The position numbers and the translations under genes were made by a program. A stretch of 64,000 nt of DNA from Pseudobdellovibrionaceae bacterium. Its GTDB lineage: Bacteria; Bdellovibrionota; Bdellovibrionia; Bdellovibrionales; Bdellovibrionaceae. Numbering within the stretch: position 1 is the first letter of the stretch; every line of letters begins with the position of its first letter. The stretch is from positions 17,111 through 81,110 of the forward strand of contig JABWCN010000007.1 of assembly GCA_013359135.1 (NCBI GenBank), written 5' to 3'. Below are positions 44,100 to 53,186 of this stretch, one piece after another. A model generated the notes under the pieces. That model made no database searches and was not told the DNA's origin. It worked only from the letters and a program-made list of their open reading frames with translations.

Positions 44100-45602
44100 A
44101 TGAAGCAAAAGTTTTTTATCACCACAGCAATCGATTATCCTAATGGCGCACCTCACCTTGGTCATGCCTATGAAAAAATTGTCTCAGATTGTTACGCGCG
44201 CTGGAACCATTTATTGGGTAATGAGGTTTTTTTTCTGACCGGTACAGATGAAAATGGTCAGAAACTCTCAAAAGCGGCCGAAGTGGCTGGAGCTGTCTCA
44301 ACTCAAGTTTATGTTGATGAGAACGTAGAAAAATTTAAAAATCTTTGTGCTCAGTTGCATATTGGAAATCATGACTTTATTAGAACTACCGAGAAAAGAC
44401 ATCATCAGATCGTTGCCTGGTTTTGGAAAAAACTTCAGGATAACGGAGACATATACTTGGATCGATATAGTGGTCATTACTGTCTTGCTTGTGAAGCTTT
44501 TTATACAGAGACACAAAGTAAAAATGGCAAGTGCCCTGTCCATGAAACTGAACTTACATATATGGAAGAAAATGGTTATTTCTTTAGACTTTCAAAGTAT
44601 CAAGATTGGATTACAGAGCATTTAAAAAATAACATAGATTTTTTATTTCCATCGAATATTCGTAGCGAACTTTTAAGTCGTTTACAGGGCGAAAAACTTT
44701 TGGATCTTTCGATTTCAAGGCCAAATCAGGGTTGGGGCATTCCTGTTCCTGAAGATCAAAAAATGGTTGTCTACACATGGTTCGATGCTTTAATTAACTA
44801 TTATACGGCCACTCAGCTCGATGCTCACGGGCAAGACATTTCAGAAAAAAACCTTTGGCCAGCAAGTGTGCATGTGATTGGTAAAGATATTTCATGGTTT
44901 CATGCGGTGATTTGGCCAGCTATGTTGAAGTCAGCTGGGTTGGAATTACCTAAGCAGGTATATGTTCATGGAATGGTCTTAGGTTCAGATGGTAAAAGAA
45001 TGTCCAAGAGTGCTGGAAATGGAGTTTCTCCTGAGGATTGTCTTGCTCAATTTCACTTAGATTCGTTTAGGTATTACTTGCTCAAAGTTATTCCTTCAGG
45101 TCAGGACGGAGCCTTTTCATTGGAGGATTTAGCTAAGACCCATAATAATGAACTAGCTAATGAGTATGGAAATTTATTGATGAGAGTTATCAAACTAAGC
45201 CTTCGCAGTCTTGGGAGTCAGATTACTCCTTCAGAAAAAATTGATTTTAAGTTAGATATTTATCCTCAGTTTAAGCAAGAGATGCAGCAGCGTGAACACC
45301 ATAAAGCTTTATTAACTTTATGGACCGGGGTTCGTCAGCTAAATGCTTATATTAATCAGATGGAACCATGGAAGATGAAGGATGATCTCATTGGTATTCA
45401 AAGAGTTATGTACACAGCTCTTTTAAATATTCAGTTGATAACTCAGTTGCTAGTGCCTTTTATTCCAGAGTCAGCAGATAAAGCATTAAAACTTTTAGGG
45501 GGTCAAGGAGACTTTGAATCGACAGTAAATATGAAAACAATTGCTTTTAATATCCAAGATGGGTCACCTTTATTTCCAAGAATTGAAAAAGAAAAAAAGT
45601 GA
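44100..45602 (+). CDS. metG: Methionyl-tRNA synthetase
   Basis: Charges tRNA-Met. The class I motifs are present: PHLGHA (HIGH) near residue 14 and KRMSKSAGN (KMSKS) near residue 300. A single zinc knuckle CLACE...CPVH lies in the connective region. The C-terminal tRNA-binding dimerisation domain of E. coli MetG is absent, so this is the short, 500-residue form. The start was set to the ATG at 44100 because GAGGGAG lies just upstream; a TTG at 44049 has none. It is followed after seven bases by tlpA-like and the ResB-CcsA genes, an unusual operon mix. Confidence 0.95.
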   Translation: MKQKFFITTAIDYPNGAPHLGHAYEKIVSDCYARWNHLLGNEVFFLTGTDENGQKLSKAAEVAGAVSTQVYVDENVEKFKNLCAQLHIGNHDFIRTTEKRHHQIVAWFWKKLQDNGDIYLDRYSGHYCLACEAFYTETQSKNGKCPVHETELTYMEENGYFFRLSKYQDWITEHLKNNIDFLFPSNIRSELLSRLQGEKLLDLSISRPNQGWGIPVPEDQKMVVYTWFDALINYYTATQLDAHGQDISEKNLWPASVHVIGKDISWFHAVIWPAMLKSAGLELPKQVYVHGMVLGSDGKRMSKSAGNGVSPEDCLAQFHLDSFRYYLLKVIPSGQDGAFSLEDLAKTHNNELANEYGNLLMRVIKLSLRSLGSQITPSEKIDFKLDIYPQFKQEMQQREHHKALLTLWTGVRQLNAYINQMEPWKMKDDLIGIQRVMYTALLNIQLITQLLVPFIPESADKALKLLGGQGDFESTVNMKTIAFNIQDGSPLFPRIEKEKK

Positions 45603-45609
45603 AAATGAA

Positions 45610-46128
45610 ATGTTCGCAAATAAAGTGATTTTTTATATTTTTTTATTTGTCTTTGTTGGAATCCTAGGGTTTATTTTTAACCCTTGGCAGCAAAGACATG
45701 ATTCAAGAATTGAAAATCTTTTTAAAGAAAAAAATATTTTAAATGAAACGCTATCTAATAAAGCTAAAGATTCGCCCTTCTTGATTATTAATTTTTGGGC
45801 AAGTTGGTGTCCTCCTTGTATCAGTGAGACTCCCTCGTTAATCAAGTTTGTACAAGCTAGAAATAATAGGTTTTTTTTGATAGCCATTTCAGAGGACGAA
45901 GGACTTACCGAGGTATTGAATTTTGTTAAACTCTATCCTTTGTTTTCAGATTTGTCATCGCAGATTATTTTAGATAGTTCAAAGCGCTTGTCTCGACAAT
46001 TCGGGGTTCAAAAATTACCAGAGACATTTGTCTATTCTTTAGCACAAAAAAAAATGTTTCAAATTTCTGGGGCTGCGGATTGGGCAGATCCAAAGATTGA
46101 AATGGAAATTGAAGATCATTTTCGGTAA
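45610..46128 (+). CDS. TlpA/ResA-like thioredoxin
   Basis: A membrane-anchored periplasmic thiol reductase of 172 residues: an N-terminal anchor (IFYIFLFVFVGILGFIF) and a thioredoxin fold with WASWCPPC. Such proteins (ResA, CcsX) reduce the cysteines of apocytochrome c before heme attachment, and the genes that follow are ResB and CcsA, the heme ligase. The ATG at 45610 lies seven bases after the metG stop; the in-frame upstream start overlaps metG. The GAKLPETF-like segment (VQKLPETF) provides the cis-Pro loop. A CcsX role is inferred from context. Confidence 0.85.
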   Translation: MFANKVIFYIFLFVFVGILGFIFNPWQQRHDSRIENLFKEKNILNETLSNKAKDSPFLIINFWASWCPPCISETPSLIKFVQARNNRFFLIAISEDEGLTEVLNFVKLYPLFSDLSSQIILDSSKRLSRQFGVQKLPETFVYSLAQKKMFQISGAADWADPKIEMEIEDHFR

Positions 46129-46167
46129 GTAAAAAAGATATATGTTGCAGAAACAGCAAAGGAAGCC

Positions 46168-48033
46168 ATGGTTACATTGGTGGTTAAATTAAATCAAAAT
46201 AGGATTTTTAAATTTTTTTCGAGTGTCCGTTTGGCAATTCCACTAATGTTAATTGTTTTAGTTATTGTGGCTTATGGGACTGTGGTAGAAAGTAAGTATA
46301 ATGCAGAATACGCAAGTCTTGTGGTTTATAAGTCTGTGGGTTTTTCAGTTTTATTGGTCTTACTGTGGTTAAATATTTTTTTTGCTACCCTGTCACGCTA
46401 TCCTTTTAAAAAACACCATTTGGGCTTTGTCATCACTCATGTTGGCTTACTGACCCTGCTGCTGGGAGGATTTGTGACTACCCATCTAGGGATTGATGGT
46501 CAGATTTCGGTGATTGAGGGAGAATCAAACTCATTGGTTGTTTTGTCTCCTCTGGAGCTTTTCTTTCAAAAGGAAGGTGAGGACTTTCCAAGAAAAATTA
46601 TCTTTGAAAAGTCTTTGTCTGAAAAAGGATCTAGTTTTTTTTCAGAACAGAATAAAATTTATAAAAATTTTTTTTCAATACAAAATTATTTCCCCTTTGC
46701 CCAGATTGAAAAGTTATATCGTGATCAAGGTGAGAAGAATGCAGGTGAGGTTGAATTTGCTGTAAGTTTTATTTTAAAAAGTAATTTTTTTAATGTTTCA
46801 GAGTGGTTACATACAGCTGATATTCCTGAACTAAAAATGGGTCCAGCTACATTAAAAATTAAAAAGGTAGATGATTTTTTTACCAAAGTTAATAAACAAG
46901 AAGTTAATAGCAGAATTAGTAGGTTAGCGAAGAATAAAGGATTAGAATCAAAAAAGTCTCCTAGTATGAAACTGCTTCTTCGCGATAAGGTAACAAGAGA
47001 TTCTCAAATTGTTAATCTTCTCCAACTAAAACAAGCACCTTTTTCTTATAAAGATATCAAAATTGAACTAGTGGGTCTTTTCAAAAATGCTATAGTTATG
47101 GATAATAGATTGGTTGAAAGTAAGAAAATGGGAAGTAATCCTGCCATTGAGTTGAAGATACATACGAAAAAAGGTTTTTTTAGGGAAGTCTGTTATTTAC
47201 GATTTAAAGGTTTTTCTTTAATAAAAGAAGAGTCATTTCCATACGAATTTGAGTATTTAATAGAAAATGAAAATAGTGAAATTCAAACTTTGCCTGTAGG
47301 TCATCCTAAAATTAGTGAACAAGAGTCCACAGGAAGTTCTAATGTTGTTGAATTTTTGACAAGTAAGAATTCTCCGGGAAAAGTTAAAATCAGATTGTTA
47401 AAGAATAATGAGTTAGTTCTTGAGGAGATTCGTCAAGAAGGTGAATCGTTACAAACTCCGTGGATGGGGATGCAAATTTTTATTGGGTCAATAGTTAAAA
47501 ATGCCAGTTCTCAGGTTCAGATTCATAAATTAAACCCAGAGAAACGAACACAATTGCCACCAAGTGCTTTGAAAATTGTTACTATTGATAATCAAGAAGT
47601 TTGGTTTTTAGAAGGTGAAGAAAAAAAAGTTGACCTACAAGGACAGCCTTATTTGTTCTACTATGGCAGACAGAGCTTTGAGTTGCCATTTGTAATTAGA
47701 TTGAGGCAATTCTCAAAAATTGATTATCCAGGGACTATGACGCCAATGTCCTTTGAAAGTAGGGTTGATATTTTGAATAAAGAACAAAAAGAAAAACTTA
47801 ATAATATAACTATTTCTATGAATCAGCCTTTAAGTATAGATGGGTTTACAGTCTATCAATCCAGTTATATTTTGGATGAGAACAAAAATCCAGTTTCCAT
47901 TTTTTCAGTAAATAAAGATCCAGGACGATGGATCAAATATCTAGGAAGTGTGATTCTTTCTGTAGGAATTATTATTTTCACACTGATGAGATCAAAGTGG
48001 TATCGTCAAAGAAATCAGAGGTCTTCGTTATGA
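46168..48033 (+). CDS. resB: ResB, cytochrome c biogenesis (System II)
   Basis: Half of the System II heme lyase that moves heme outward and attaches it to CxxCH sites. N-terminal membrane helices (SVRLAIPLMLIVLVIVAYG, VLLVLLWLNIFFATLSRYPF, GFVITHVGLLTLLLGGF) are followed by a large periplasmic beta domain and a final helix near the C-terminus (WIKYLGSVILSVGIIIFTL). The 621 residues fit the family. AAGGAAG before the ATG sets the start. Its stop overlaps the CcsA start as ATGA, so the two are made together, as in ResBC complexes. Confidence 0.9.
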   Translation: MVTLVVKLNQNRIFKFFSSVRLAIPLMLIVLVIVAYGTVVESKYNAEYASLVVYKSVGFSVLLVLLWLNIFFATLSRYPFKKHHLGFVITHVGLLTLLLGGFVTTHLGIDGQISVIEGESNSLVVLSPLELFFQKEGEDFPRKIIFEKSLSEKGSSFFSEQNKIYKNFFSIQNYFPFAQIEKLYRDQGEKNAGEVEFAVSFILKSNFFNVSEWLHTADIPELKMGPATLKIKKVDDFFTKVNKQEVNSRISRLAKNKGLESKKSPSMKLLLRDKVTRDSQIVNLLQLKQAPFSYKDIKIELVGLFKNAIVMDNRLVESKKMGSNPAIELKIHTKKGFFREVCYLRFKGFSLIKEESFPYEFEYLIENENSEIQTLPVGHPKISEQESTGSSNVVEFLTSKNSPGKVKIRLLKNNELVLEEIRQEGESLQTPWMGMQIFIGSIVKNASSQVQIHKLNPEKRTQLPPSALKIVTIDNQEVWFLEGEEKKVDLQGQPYLFYYGRQSFELPFVIRLRQFSKIDYPGTMTPMSFESRVDILNKEQKEKLNNITISMNQPLSIDGFTVYQSSYILDENKNPVSIFSVNKDPGRWIKYLGSVILSVGIIIFTLMRSKWYRQRNQRSSL

Positions 48034-49709
48034 TTAAATCTTGGATAGAAAATAAAACTTTAATTTGTTTGTTATTTGCAATTTCATTATCGCAGAGTGC
48101 AGAGCCTTTGGAGTCTGAAAACAAATTCTTAATACCGAAAAGTGCATTGATTTTAGAAAAAGAATTCGAAAGTGTTGCAAAAAAAATTGAGGTTGAACCT
48201 ATAAAGCGAATTTTAATGCAACAAAATGGCAGGCTCAAACCTTTTGATACTTTGGCACGAGAGAGTTTGTTATTTCTACATGGAAGTTACAAGATTTATA
48301 CTCTCCCTTCTGTTGCCAGCTATCTGGCATTAGCTTTTTATGAGGATGGTAAACAAGTCGAAGTTCTAGAAATAAGAGATATTTTATTAAGAGAAGAGTT
48401 GGGATTTTCAAAAAGTAAAAGATATTATTCCTTGGAGGAATTACAGAAAAGTCAGTTACAAACCATGGCATCTCCTCTTATTAAAAAGCAACAACAAAAT
48501 GCAAGAGCATTGGATGAACATGAGAAAAAGATTTTAGAAGTCTATCAACAAATGACTTTGCTAGAAGAGATAGTCACAGGACAAGCTTTTTTGTATCATT
48601 TAGATTTTAGTTACCTCAAAAAAGAACAAGGGAAAGAAAATCTAAGTCTTCAAATTAAGGCAAAAGACTACTTTTTATCTTTAAATAAAACGGCAAATGA
48701 ACAAAAAATATTAGCTCAAGAGTTGATGGAATTATCTGAAAAGCAAGAAGTACCAGCTATTTTTTCTCATTATTTAAAAAAAGTTGATGTGGAAATTTTT
48801 TATAATGAAGTTCGATTTTTTTTGATAGCGGCGGTGCTGTCGATATTTTTAGGAGTTTTTTTCTTTACACCTCTTTTTCGCAACAAGGTTTCAGATTTGG
48901 TTAAAGGAGTATTATTTAGCTTGCCTCTTTTATTAGTTACATTAGGGCTTGGAATCAGAGTTTATATTACTGAATTTGCGCCTGTAACAAATATGTATGG
49001 AACCATGATCTGGGTTTCTTTTGGAATTTTACTGTTTACTTTTTTAATTTTATTGTTTTATAAAAATCTTTTTCTTCCTGGAACTGGATTGATAGCCTCA
49101 GGATTATTACTTCTATTGACTGAAAGATTACCTTTAGTTTTAAGTCCTGATTTAGACCCTATAGTAGCTGTACTAAGAAGTAATTTTTGGCTTTCAACTC
49201 ATGTGACAACGATTACGATTTCCTATGCCGCTTTTTCAATAGCCATGATCTTGGGTAATGTCGCTTTAGTAAGAGTTTTGATTTATAAAGATAACACTCA
49301 TTTTATTAAGGAATACTCTCATTATGCTTACCGGATGATTCAATTGGGATGTTTTTTACTTACAGTTGGAATTATACTTGGAGGCGTCTGGGCAGATTAT
49401 TCCTGGGGTCGGTTTTGGGGATGGGACCCGAAAGAAACCTGGGCTTTAATCGCGGATCTTGGTTTTTTAATTATTCTTCATGGACGTTTTGCAGGTTGGG
49501 TTAATACCACCTCTCTTTTGTTATGGTCTCCTGTAGCTTATCTTCTAGTGATTATGGCCTGGTATGGTGTGAATTTTATATTAGCTGCTGGACTACATTC
49601 TTATGGTTTCTCTTCTGGTGGCACCCTTATGGTTCTCAGTTTTTTAGGAATACAGTTGTGCTTACTTTTAGCCGGTGGGTATAAGTTATGGCACCAAAGA
49701 ACAGTTTGA
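48030..49709 (+). CDS. ccsA: CcsA/ResC, cytochrome c heme ligase
   Basis: The partner of ResB. A signal-like helix and a long helical periplasmic segment (about residues 60-265) precede eight or so membrane helices. The tryptophan-rich heme-handling motif is WGRFWGWDPKETWALI, with conserved His in STHVTTITISYAAFS and the later HGRF. The start was taken as the ATG at 48030, which overlaps the resB stop; an upstream in-frame start is inside resB. The N-terminal extension of nearly 280 residues is longer than in many CcsA proteins and resembles the fused or extended forms seen in epsilon- and deltaproteobacteria. Confidence 0.9.
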   Translation: MIKSWIENKTLICLLFAISLSQSAEPLESENKFLIPKSALILEKEFESVAKKIEVEPIKRILMQQNGRLKPFDTLARESLLFLHGSYKIYTLPSVASYLALAFYEDGKQVEVLEIRDILLREELGFSKSKRYYSLEELQKSQLQTMASPLIKKQQQNARALDEHEKKILEVYQQMTLLEEIVTGQAFLYHLDFSYLKKEQGKENLSLQIKAKDYFLSLNKTANEQKILAQELMELSEKQEVPAIFSHYLKKVDVEIFYNEVRFFLIAAVLSIFLGVFFFTPLFRNKVSDLVKGVLFSLPLLLVTLGLGIRVYITEFAPVTNMYGTMIWVSFGILLFTFLILLFYKNLFLPGTGLIASGLLLLLTERLPLVLSPDLDPIVAVLRSNFWLSTHVTTITISYAAFSIAMILGNVALVRVLIYKDNTHFIKEYSHYAYRMIQLGCFLLTVGIILGGVWADYSWGRFWGWDPKETWALIADLGFLIILHGRFAGWVNTTSLLLWSPVAYLLVIMAWYGVNFILAAGLHSYGFSSGGTLMVLSFLGIQLCLLLAGGYKLWHQRTV

Positions 49710-49772
49710 TTTTTTAGCTTTATTGACTCCCTTTTTTGCCGATGTAGAATAGAATTCAAGAGGGAAGAGTCA

Positions 49773-50597
49773 ATGGCTAAAGTTAAGTTTTTTGTTTATA
49801 TCCTTGTTATTGTTTTGCAATTTGTTTCATGTAACAAGGTCGCAACTAAAGACTCCACAGATAAACAGGTCAAACAACAGAAATTAAACTTTACTGTTTA
49901 TCCTCACGAGAAAGACTTTTTTAAAAATCATGGGAAAAATTATATTGAGAGTAAAACTCAATGTTTAAGTTGTCATGGTAATGATGGGACAGGAGGTACA
50001 GCCAATGTTTCCTGTGTCCAGTGTCATCAAAATTTTCCACATCCGCGAAATTGGGCAACAGCTGCGCAACACTCTACAGATTATATTAAAAGTCCACAAA
50101 GTTGTTCTGTTTGCCACGGAGATGACTGGAAAGGTGGGAACTCCAAGGTCTCTTGTTTTCAGTGTCACGAAGGTTATCCTCATCCTATCAAGTGGGCTGT
50201 TCCAGATCAGCATGGAAAAGCTTTTGTCGAACTCAAGGATAAGAAGCAATGTTTAAATTGCCATGATTCTCATAAGACACCTTCCTTTGCTACAAAGTGT
50301 GATACTTGTCATAAGGCTTTTCCTCATGAAGAAAATTTTGAGAAGGGAAAGAAGCATAAGACCCTAGCTCTGTCATATGATGGTAAATGTTTAAATTGCC
50401 ATCAGGACTATAAGAATAATATGCCAAACTTCCAGGATCCATCCGAGGGAGTGGGGTGTTTCAATTGTCATGAAGGCAAAACAGAAATGCAGTGGATATC
50501 TCCAGAAACTAAAGAAAAAAGTTCTAAGCATATGATGCCTAGCTTAAAAGAACGCTTGCCGTCAGCTTCATCACCGCACTCAAAACTTAAAAAGTAA
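49773..50597 (+). CDS. Octaheme c-type cytochrome lipoprotein
   Basis: A 274-residue protein with a lipoprotein signal (VLQFVSCNK) and eight CxxCH sites. They come in repeated modules: CLSCHG...VSCVQCHQNFPHPRNW, CSVCHG...VSCFQCHEGYPHPIKW, CLNCHD...KCDTCHKAFPHEEN and CLNCHQ...GCFNCHEG, so an ancestral two-heme unit with a following [FY]PH was duplicated. The extra His of each PH may serve as distal heme ligand. It probably carries electrons in the periplasm or at the outer membrane. A GAGGGAAG site precedes the ATG. It follows ccsA by 63 bases and converges with the hexaheme gene of the opposite operon. Confidence 0.88.
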   Translation: MAKVKFFVYILVIVLQFVSCNKVATKDSTDKQVKQQKLNFTVYPHEKDFFKNHGKNYIESKTQCLSCHGNDGTGGTANVSCVQCHQNFPHPRNWATAAQHSTDYIKSPQSCSVCHGDDWKGGNSKVSCFQCHEGYPHPIKWAVPDQHGKAFVELKDKKQCLNCHDSHKTPSFATKCDTCHKAFPHEENFEKGKKHKTLALSYDGKCLNCHQDYKNNMPNFQDPSEGVGCFNCHEGKTEMQWISPETKEKSSKHMMPSLKERLPSASSPHSKLKK

Positions 50598-50681
50598 TAT
50601 CAATGAAGCAGGATCGAAAGAGCTTTTGACTATAAAGTATTAGATACAATATTGATAATTTTATAAGCTTTTTTTTAAAAT

Positions 50682-51440
50682 TTAATTTTCAGTTTTCAGT
50701 TCTTTGAGTGGTTTTTTTAAATTAGCAGGAATCATAAAGTCTTGAAAATGACAGAATCTACAGCCCACTTCTTTAGTAACTTTTGTAGTGTGTGTTTCTT
50801 GATGGCAGCGAATACAGGAAGAATCTACGGCAGAAAAATTATGACCTCGATTTTGTGGACCCCCATGACAGTCAGCACAGGTGATATTTCTTGATTCAGC
50901 TCTTTCAAAGTTCATTTCATGCAAGGGCTGTAATTTTTCAATTCCTCTTTCTGAGGGGCTTAGTTCGTGGTGGTTTAAAAGTTTTAATTCAGTTTTTTTC
51001 TTTAGATGTAGAGAGTGTAGGTGAGAAAGATCTACTTTAGGAATTTTTTTTACGTCTTCTAGTTCAAAAGGACCAGTAATGGTACTTTTGTCAGCAGCAT
51101 TACTAACGTGACAAGCGGCACATAGTTCTTTTTTTACGTAGGGCGTATGATGTAAGTCCTTTGGAAACTCAGGACGATCTTTGATCATGACTATCATTTC
51201 CTTCAGATAATCGCGTAGTCGTTGGTGATGGCAGTCATGACAGGTAGTTGTTGCTCCGTGGGGGCTTTGTGCCCAGCCTATCGTGGCGTAGTCATGAACA
51301 TGGCAACTTGTGCAAAAATTGGCGTTATACCAAGTGTATTTATAAAGCTGATAGCCAGGATAGGAACCAGCAAGGACCCCCAACATGATCGAAGGAAGCA
51401 TAAACAAAAGAATTAACTTGATTTGCGGCCATTGAAACAT
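50682..51440 (-). CDS. NapC/NirT-like membrane hexaheme cytochrome
   Basis: A 252-residue inner-membrane cytochrome. One N-terminal helix (IKLILLFMLPSIMLGVLAGS) is followed by six CxxCH sites (CTSCH, CHDCH, CAACH, CADCH, CIRCH, CRFCH). The first half, NANFCTSCHVHDY with TTCHDCHH and CAACH, matches the NapC/NirT/NrfH quinol dehydrogenase family, which takes electrons from quinol to periplasmic partners. The start was moved to the ATG at 51440 because GGAGG lies seven bases upstream; this shortens it by 35 residues. Its ATG overlaps the stop of a 41-residue membrane protein gene. It is last in the minus-strand cytochrome operon. Confidence 0.87.
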   Translation of the reverse strand: MFQWPQIKLILLFMLPSIMLGVLAGSYPGYQLYKYTWYNANFCTSCHVHDYATIGWAQSPHGATTTCHDCHHQRLRDYLKEMIVMIKDRPEFPKDLHHTPYVKKELCAACHVSNAADKSTITGPFELEDVKKIPKVDLSHLHSLHLKKKTELKLLNHHELSPSERGIEKLQPLHEMNFERAESRNITCADCHGGPQNRGHNFSAVDSSCIRCHQETHTTKVTKEVGCRFCHFQDFMIPANLKKPLKELKTEN

Positions 51441-51565
51441 CAAAGACCTCCGTGAGGTAAAACCTTTGAGAGAAATAAAACTTGAAAAACGATAAATCCA
51501 CCAATCGCAAAACCCAAAATAAAGCCAATTAAGTGAAGTATCCATTTCTTATTTTTTTTCAACAT
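51440..51565 (-). CDS. 41-residue membrane protein in the cytochrome operon
   Basis: A short gene: it starts at ATG 51565 (overlapping the end of the heptaheme gene by 17 bases) and its stop TGA shares one base with the ATG of the hexaheme gene (TGATG). AAGGAG lies ten bases before its ATG. The protein is basic at the N-terminus (LKKNKKW), then has one membrane helix (LIGFILGFAIGGFIVFQVLF) with a small-residue GFAIGG patch, and a short tail. It has no cysteine. It may be an assembly or small subunit of the quinol-oxidising complex. Supported by ribosome site and coupling, not by homology. Confidence 0.65.
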   Translation of the reverse strand: MLKKNKKWILHLIGFILGFAIGGFIVFQVLFLSKVLPHGGL

Positions 51566-53186
51566 GATTTAGAGACTCCTTCTTTGGTTTAGTAAGTTTA
51601 TGAAAATTTTTAAGTAGCTCCGGGGATTTGTCTCCGTGACAACTGGAGCAGAAGGTGAGTATTGATTCTGGTGGTTTAACAAAGTGAGAGTCCTTCCAGT
51701 TTAGGTGTGTTTGGTGGCAGGTCTGACAGCTGATATTACCACCTTCTAAATGTATTTTGTTAGCTTTATCAATAACACTTAGACGCTCTGTTGGTTTGTG
51801 ACTAAATGCCAATTCCTTATGACAATTCTCACAGAGTTGCGGTGGAGCTTTAACCAAGAGCTTAGCGTGAAGTGTATGTGAGGCATGACAATCGATGCAG
51901 TTACCACCAGCTTTTTTGTGTGACCAAACGTGATTAGTATTCTTATTTGCATAGTCTTGGTGACAACTAAGACAAAGACTATAAGGTTTATCCTTTAGGG
52001 CGTGTTTGTTTTTAAGATTATGGTGTGGTTCATGACATTCTGAACACTCAAGAGGATGATGATTTTTGAGTTTAACAAACTTATAGAGCTGGTTAGTGAT
52101 CATGCCATCGTGGCAATTCAGACACTGAGAACTTGGTTGGTCTTTTAAGACTTCTTCTCTTCGAAACAGATTTTTCCTGATCATTATTTCTGGAGAAGAG
52201 TGAAGAGAAGATTCTTTTTGATCTTGAAGTTTCAGCGCTATTATTTGATCGCCTCTGAAATCAGCAATAAAAAGTGTTTTCCCATCAGAGTCCATTCCAA
52301 GAGGATAATCTAGTGAAAGGATCTTATTATCATCTGTGGCAAGTACTCCTACATAGTTGCCTTGTTTTTTAAAAATAAAAATGGCTTTGAGTTTGTTATC
52401 AGCAATGGCTATATTTTCTTTTGAAATAAAGGTCAAAACCTTTGGTGATAGAAAACTTCCTTCCCAAGCTCCAAAATGCCCCCACTTTTGCCAGTTTTTT
52501 TGTTGTAATTTAATAGCGAATTGCATTTGAAAAGGGTCAAGAAGTACTAGTTCAGAATCTTTATTAATTAAACCACGAGAGTATTTATTACGAGCTAAAT
52601 GCAATGAACTTTGCCAGTCTTCAAAAGGGTTAGTACTTTTTTGCGAGAAAGTTTTAGGAGTTTCCGAGAGTTTTGGAGACAGCTCTTTTCTCCAGTGAAT
52701 TAGGTCGTTTGTTTGATAAAGGTCTTCTTTAAGTGCAAAACATTGGTTTTCGTTGCAAAAAAAATCAGAGGCTCGATCTGAACCCGGAATGAGATAGGAT
52801 TTAGAAAGAGAAACACCATTCTTATTAATAATAATTTTTTGGATGAAGGATTTGTTCCTTTCATTCACAAGGAGATAAATCTGACTTTTGCGACAAGTTA
52901 TAGCTGCGATATCTTTACCTGTTTCTGCATTTTCTTCAGATAGACTAAGTTCAGAGAGTATATTCCCTGAACTTATAGATAAAACGATGAGTTTTTGCTT
53001 ACTTTCAGAAAAAGTCCAAAGTTTTTCATCACACAGGGTGAGATGGTTTGGAGTTGCGATTCTTTTTGAGAAGATTAAAGTTGTTTTAATTGTTTTAAGT
53101 GGCCTCTCTATGATATCGGCCTTCATAGTTAAAGAAAATAACAAGAAAAAATATGATAAAAGAAAATAGAAACTATTTGTCTTCAT
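51549..53186 (-). CDS. Heptaheme cytochrome with propeller-like N-terminal domain
   Basis: A 545-residue exported protein (signal SYFFLLFSLTMKA). The first 330 residues are beta-rich repeats (ENIAIADNKLKAIFIF, SDGKTLFIADFRGDQIIAL) that look like an NHL-type propeller. The C-terminal 200 residues hold seven CxxCH sites: CLNCH, CSECH, CLSCH, CIDCH, CENCH, CQTCH, CSSCH, in the doubled cytochrome c arrangement CxxCH-x(n)-CxxCH. It starts at an ATGA overlap with the preceding gene. Propeller plus multiheme suggests a protein that contacts another surface or partner, but the role is inferred. Confidence 0.82.
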   Translation of the reverse strand: MKTNSFYFLLSYFFLLFSLTMKADIIERPLKTIKTTLIFSKRIATPNHLTLCDEKLWTFSESKQKLIVLSISSGNILSELSLSEENAETGKDIAAITCRKSQIYLLVNERNKSFIQKIIINKNGVSLSKSYLIPGSDRASDFFCNENQCFALKEDLYQTNDLIHWRKELSPKLSETPKTFSQKSTNPFEDWQSSLHLARNKYSRGLINKDSELVLLDPFQMQFAIKLQQKNWQKWGHFGAWEGSFLSPKVLTFISKENIAIADNKLKAIFIFKKQGNYVGVLATDDNKILSLDYPLGMDSDGKTLFIADFRGDQIIALKLQDQKESSLHSSPEIMIRKNLFRREEVLKDQPSSQCLNCHDGMITNQLYKFVKLKNHHPLECSECHEPHHNLKNKHALKDKPYSLCLSCHQDYANKNTNHVWSHKKAGGNCIDCHASHTLHAKLLVKAPPQLCENCHKELAFSHKPTERLSVIDKANKIHLEGGNISCQTCHQTHLNWKDSHFVKPPESILTFCSSCHGDKSPELLKNFHKLTKPKKESLNHVEKK

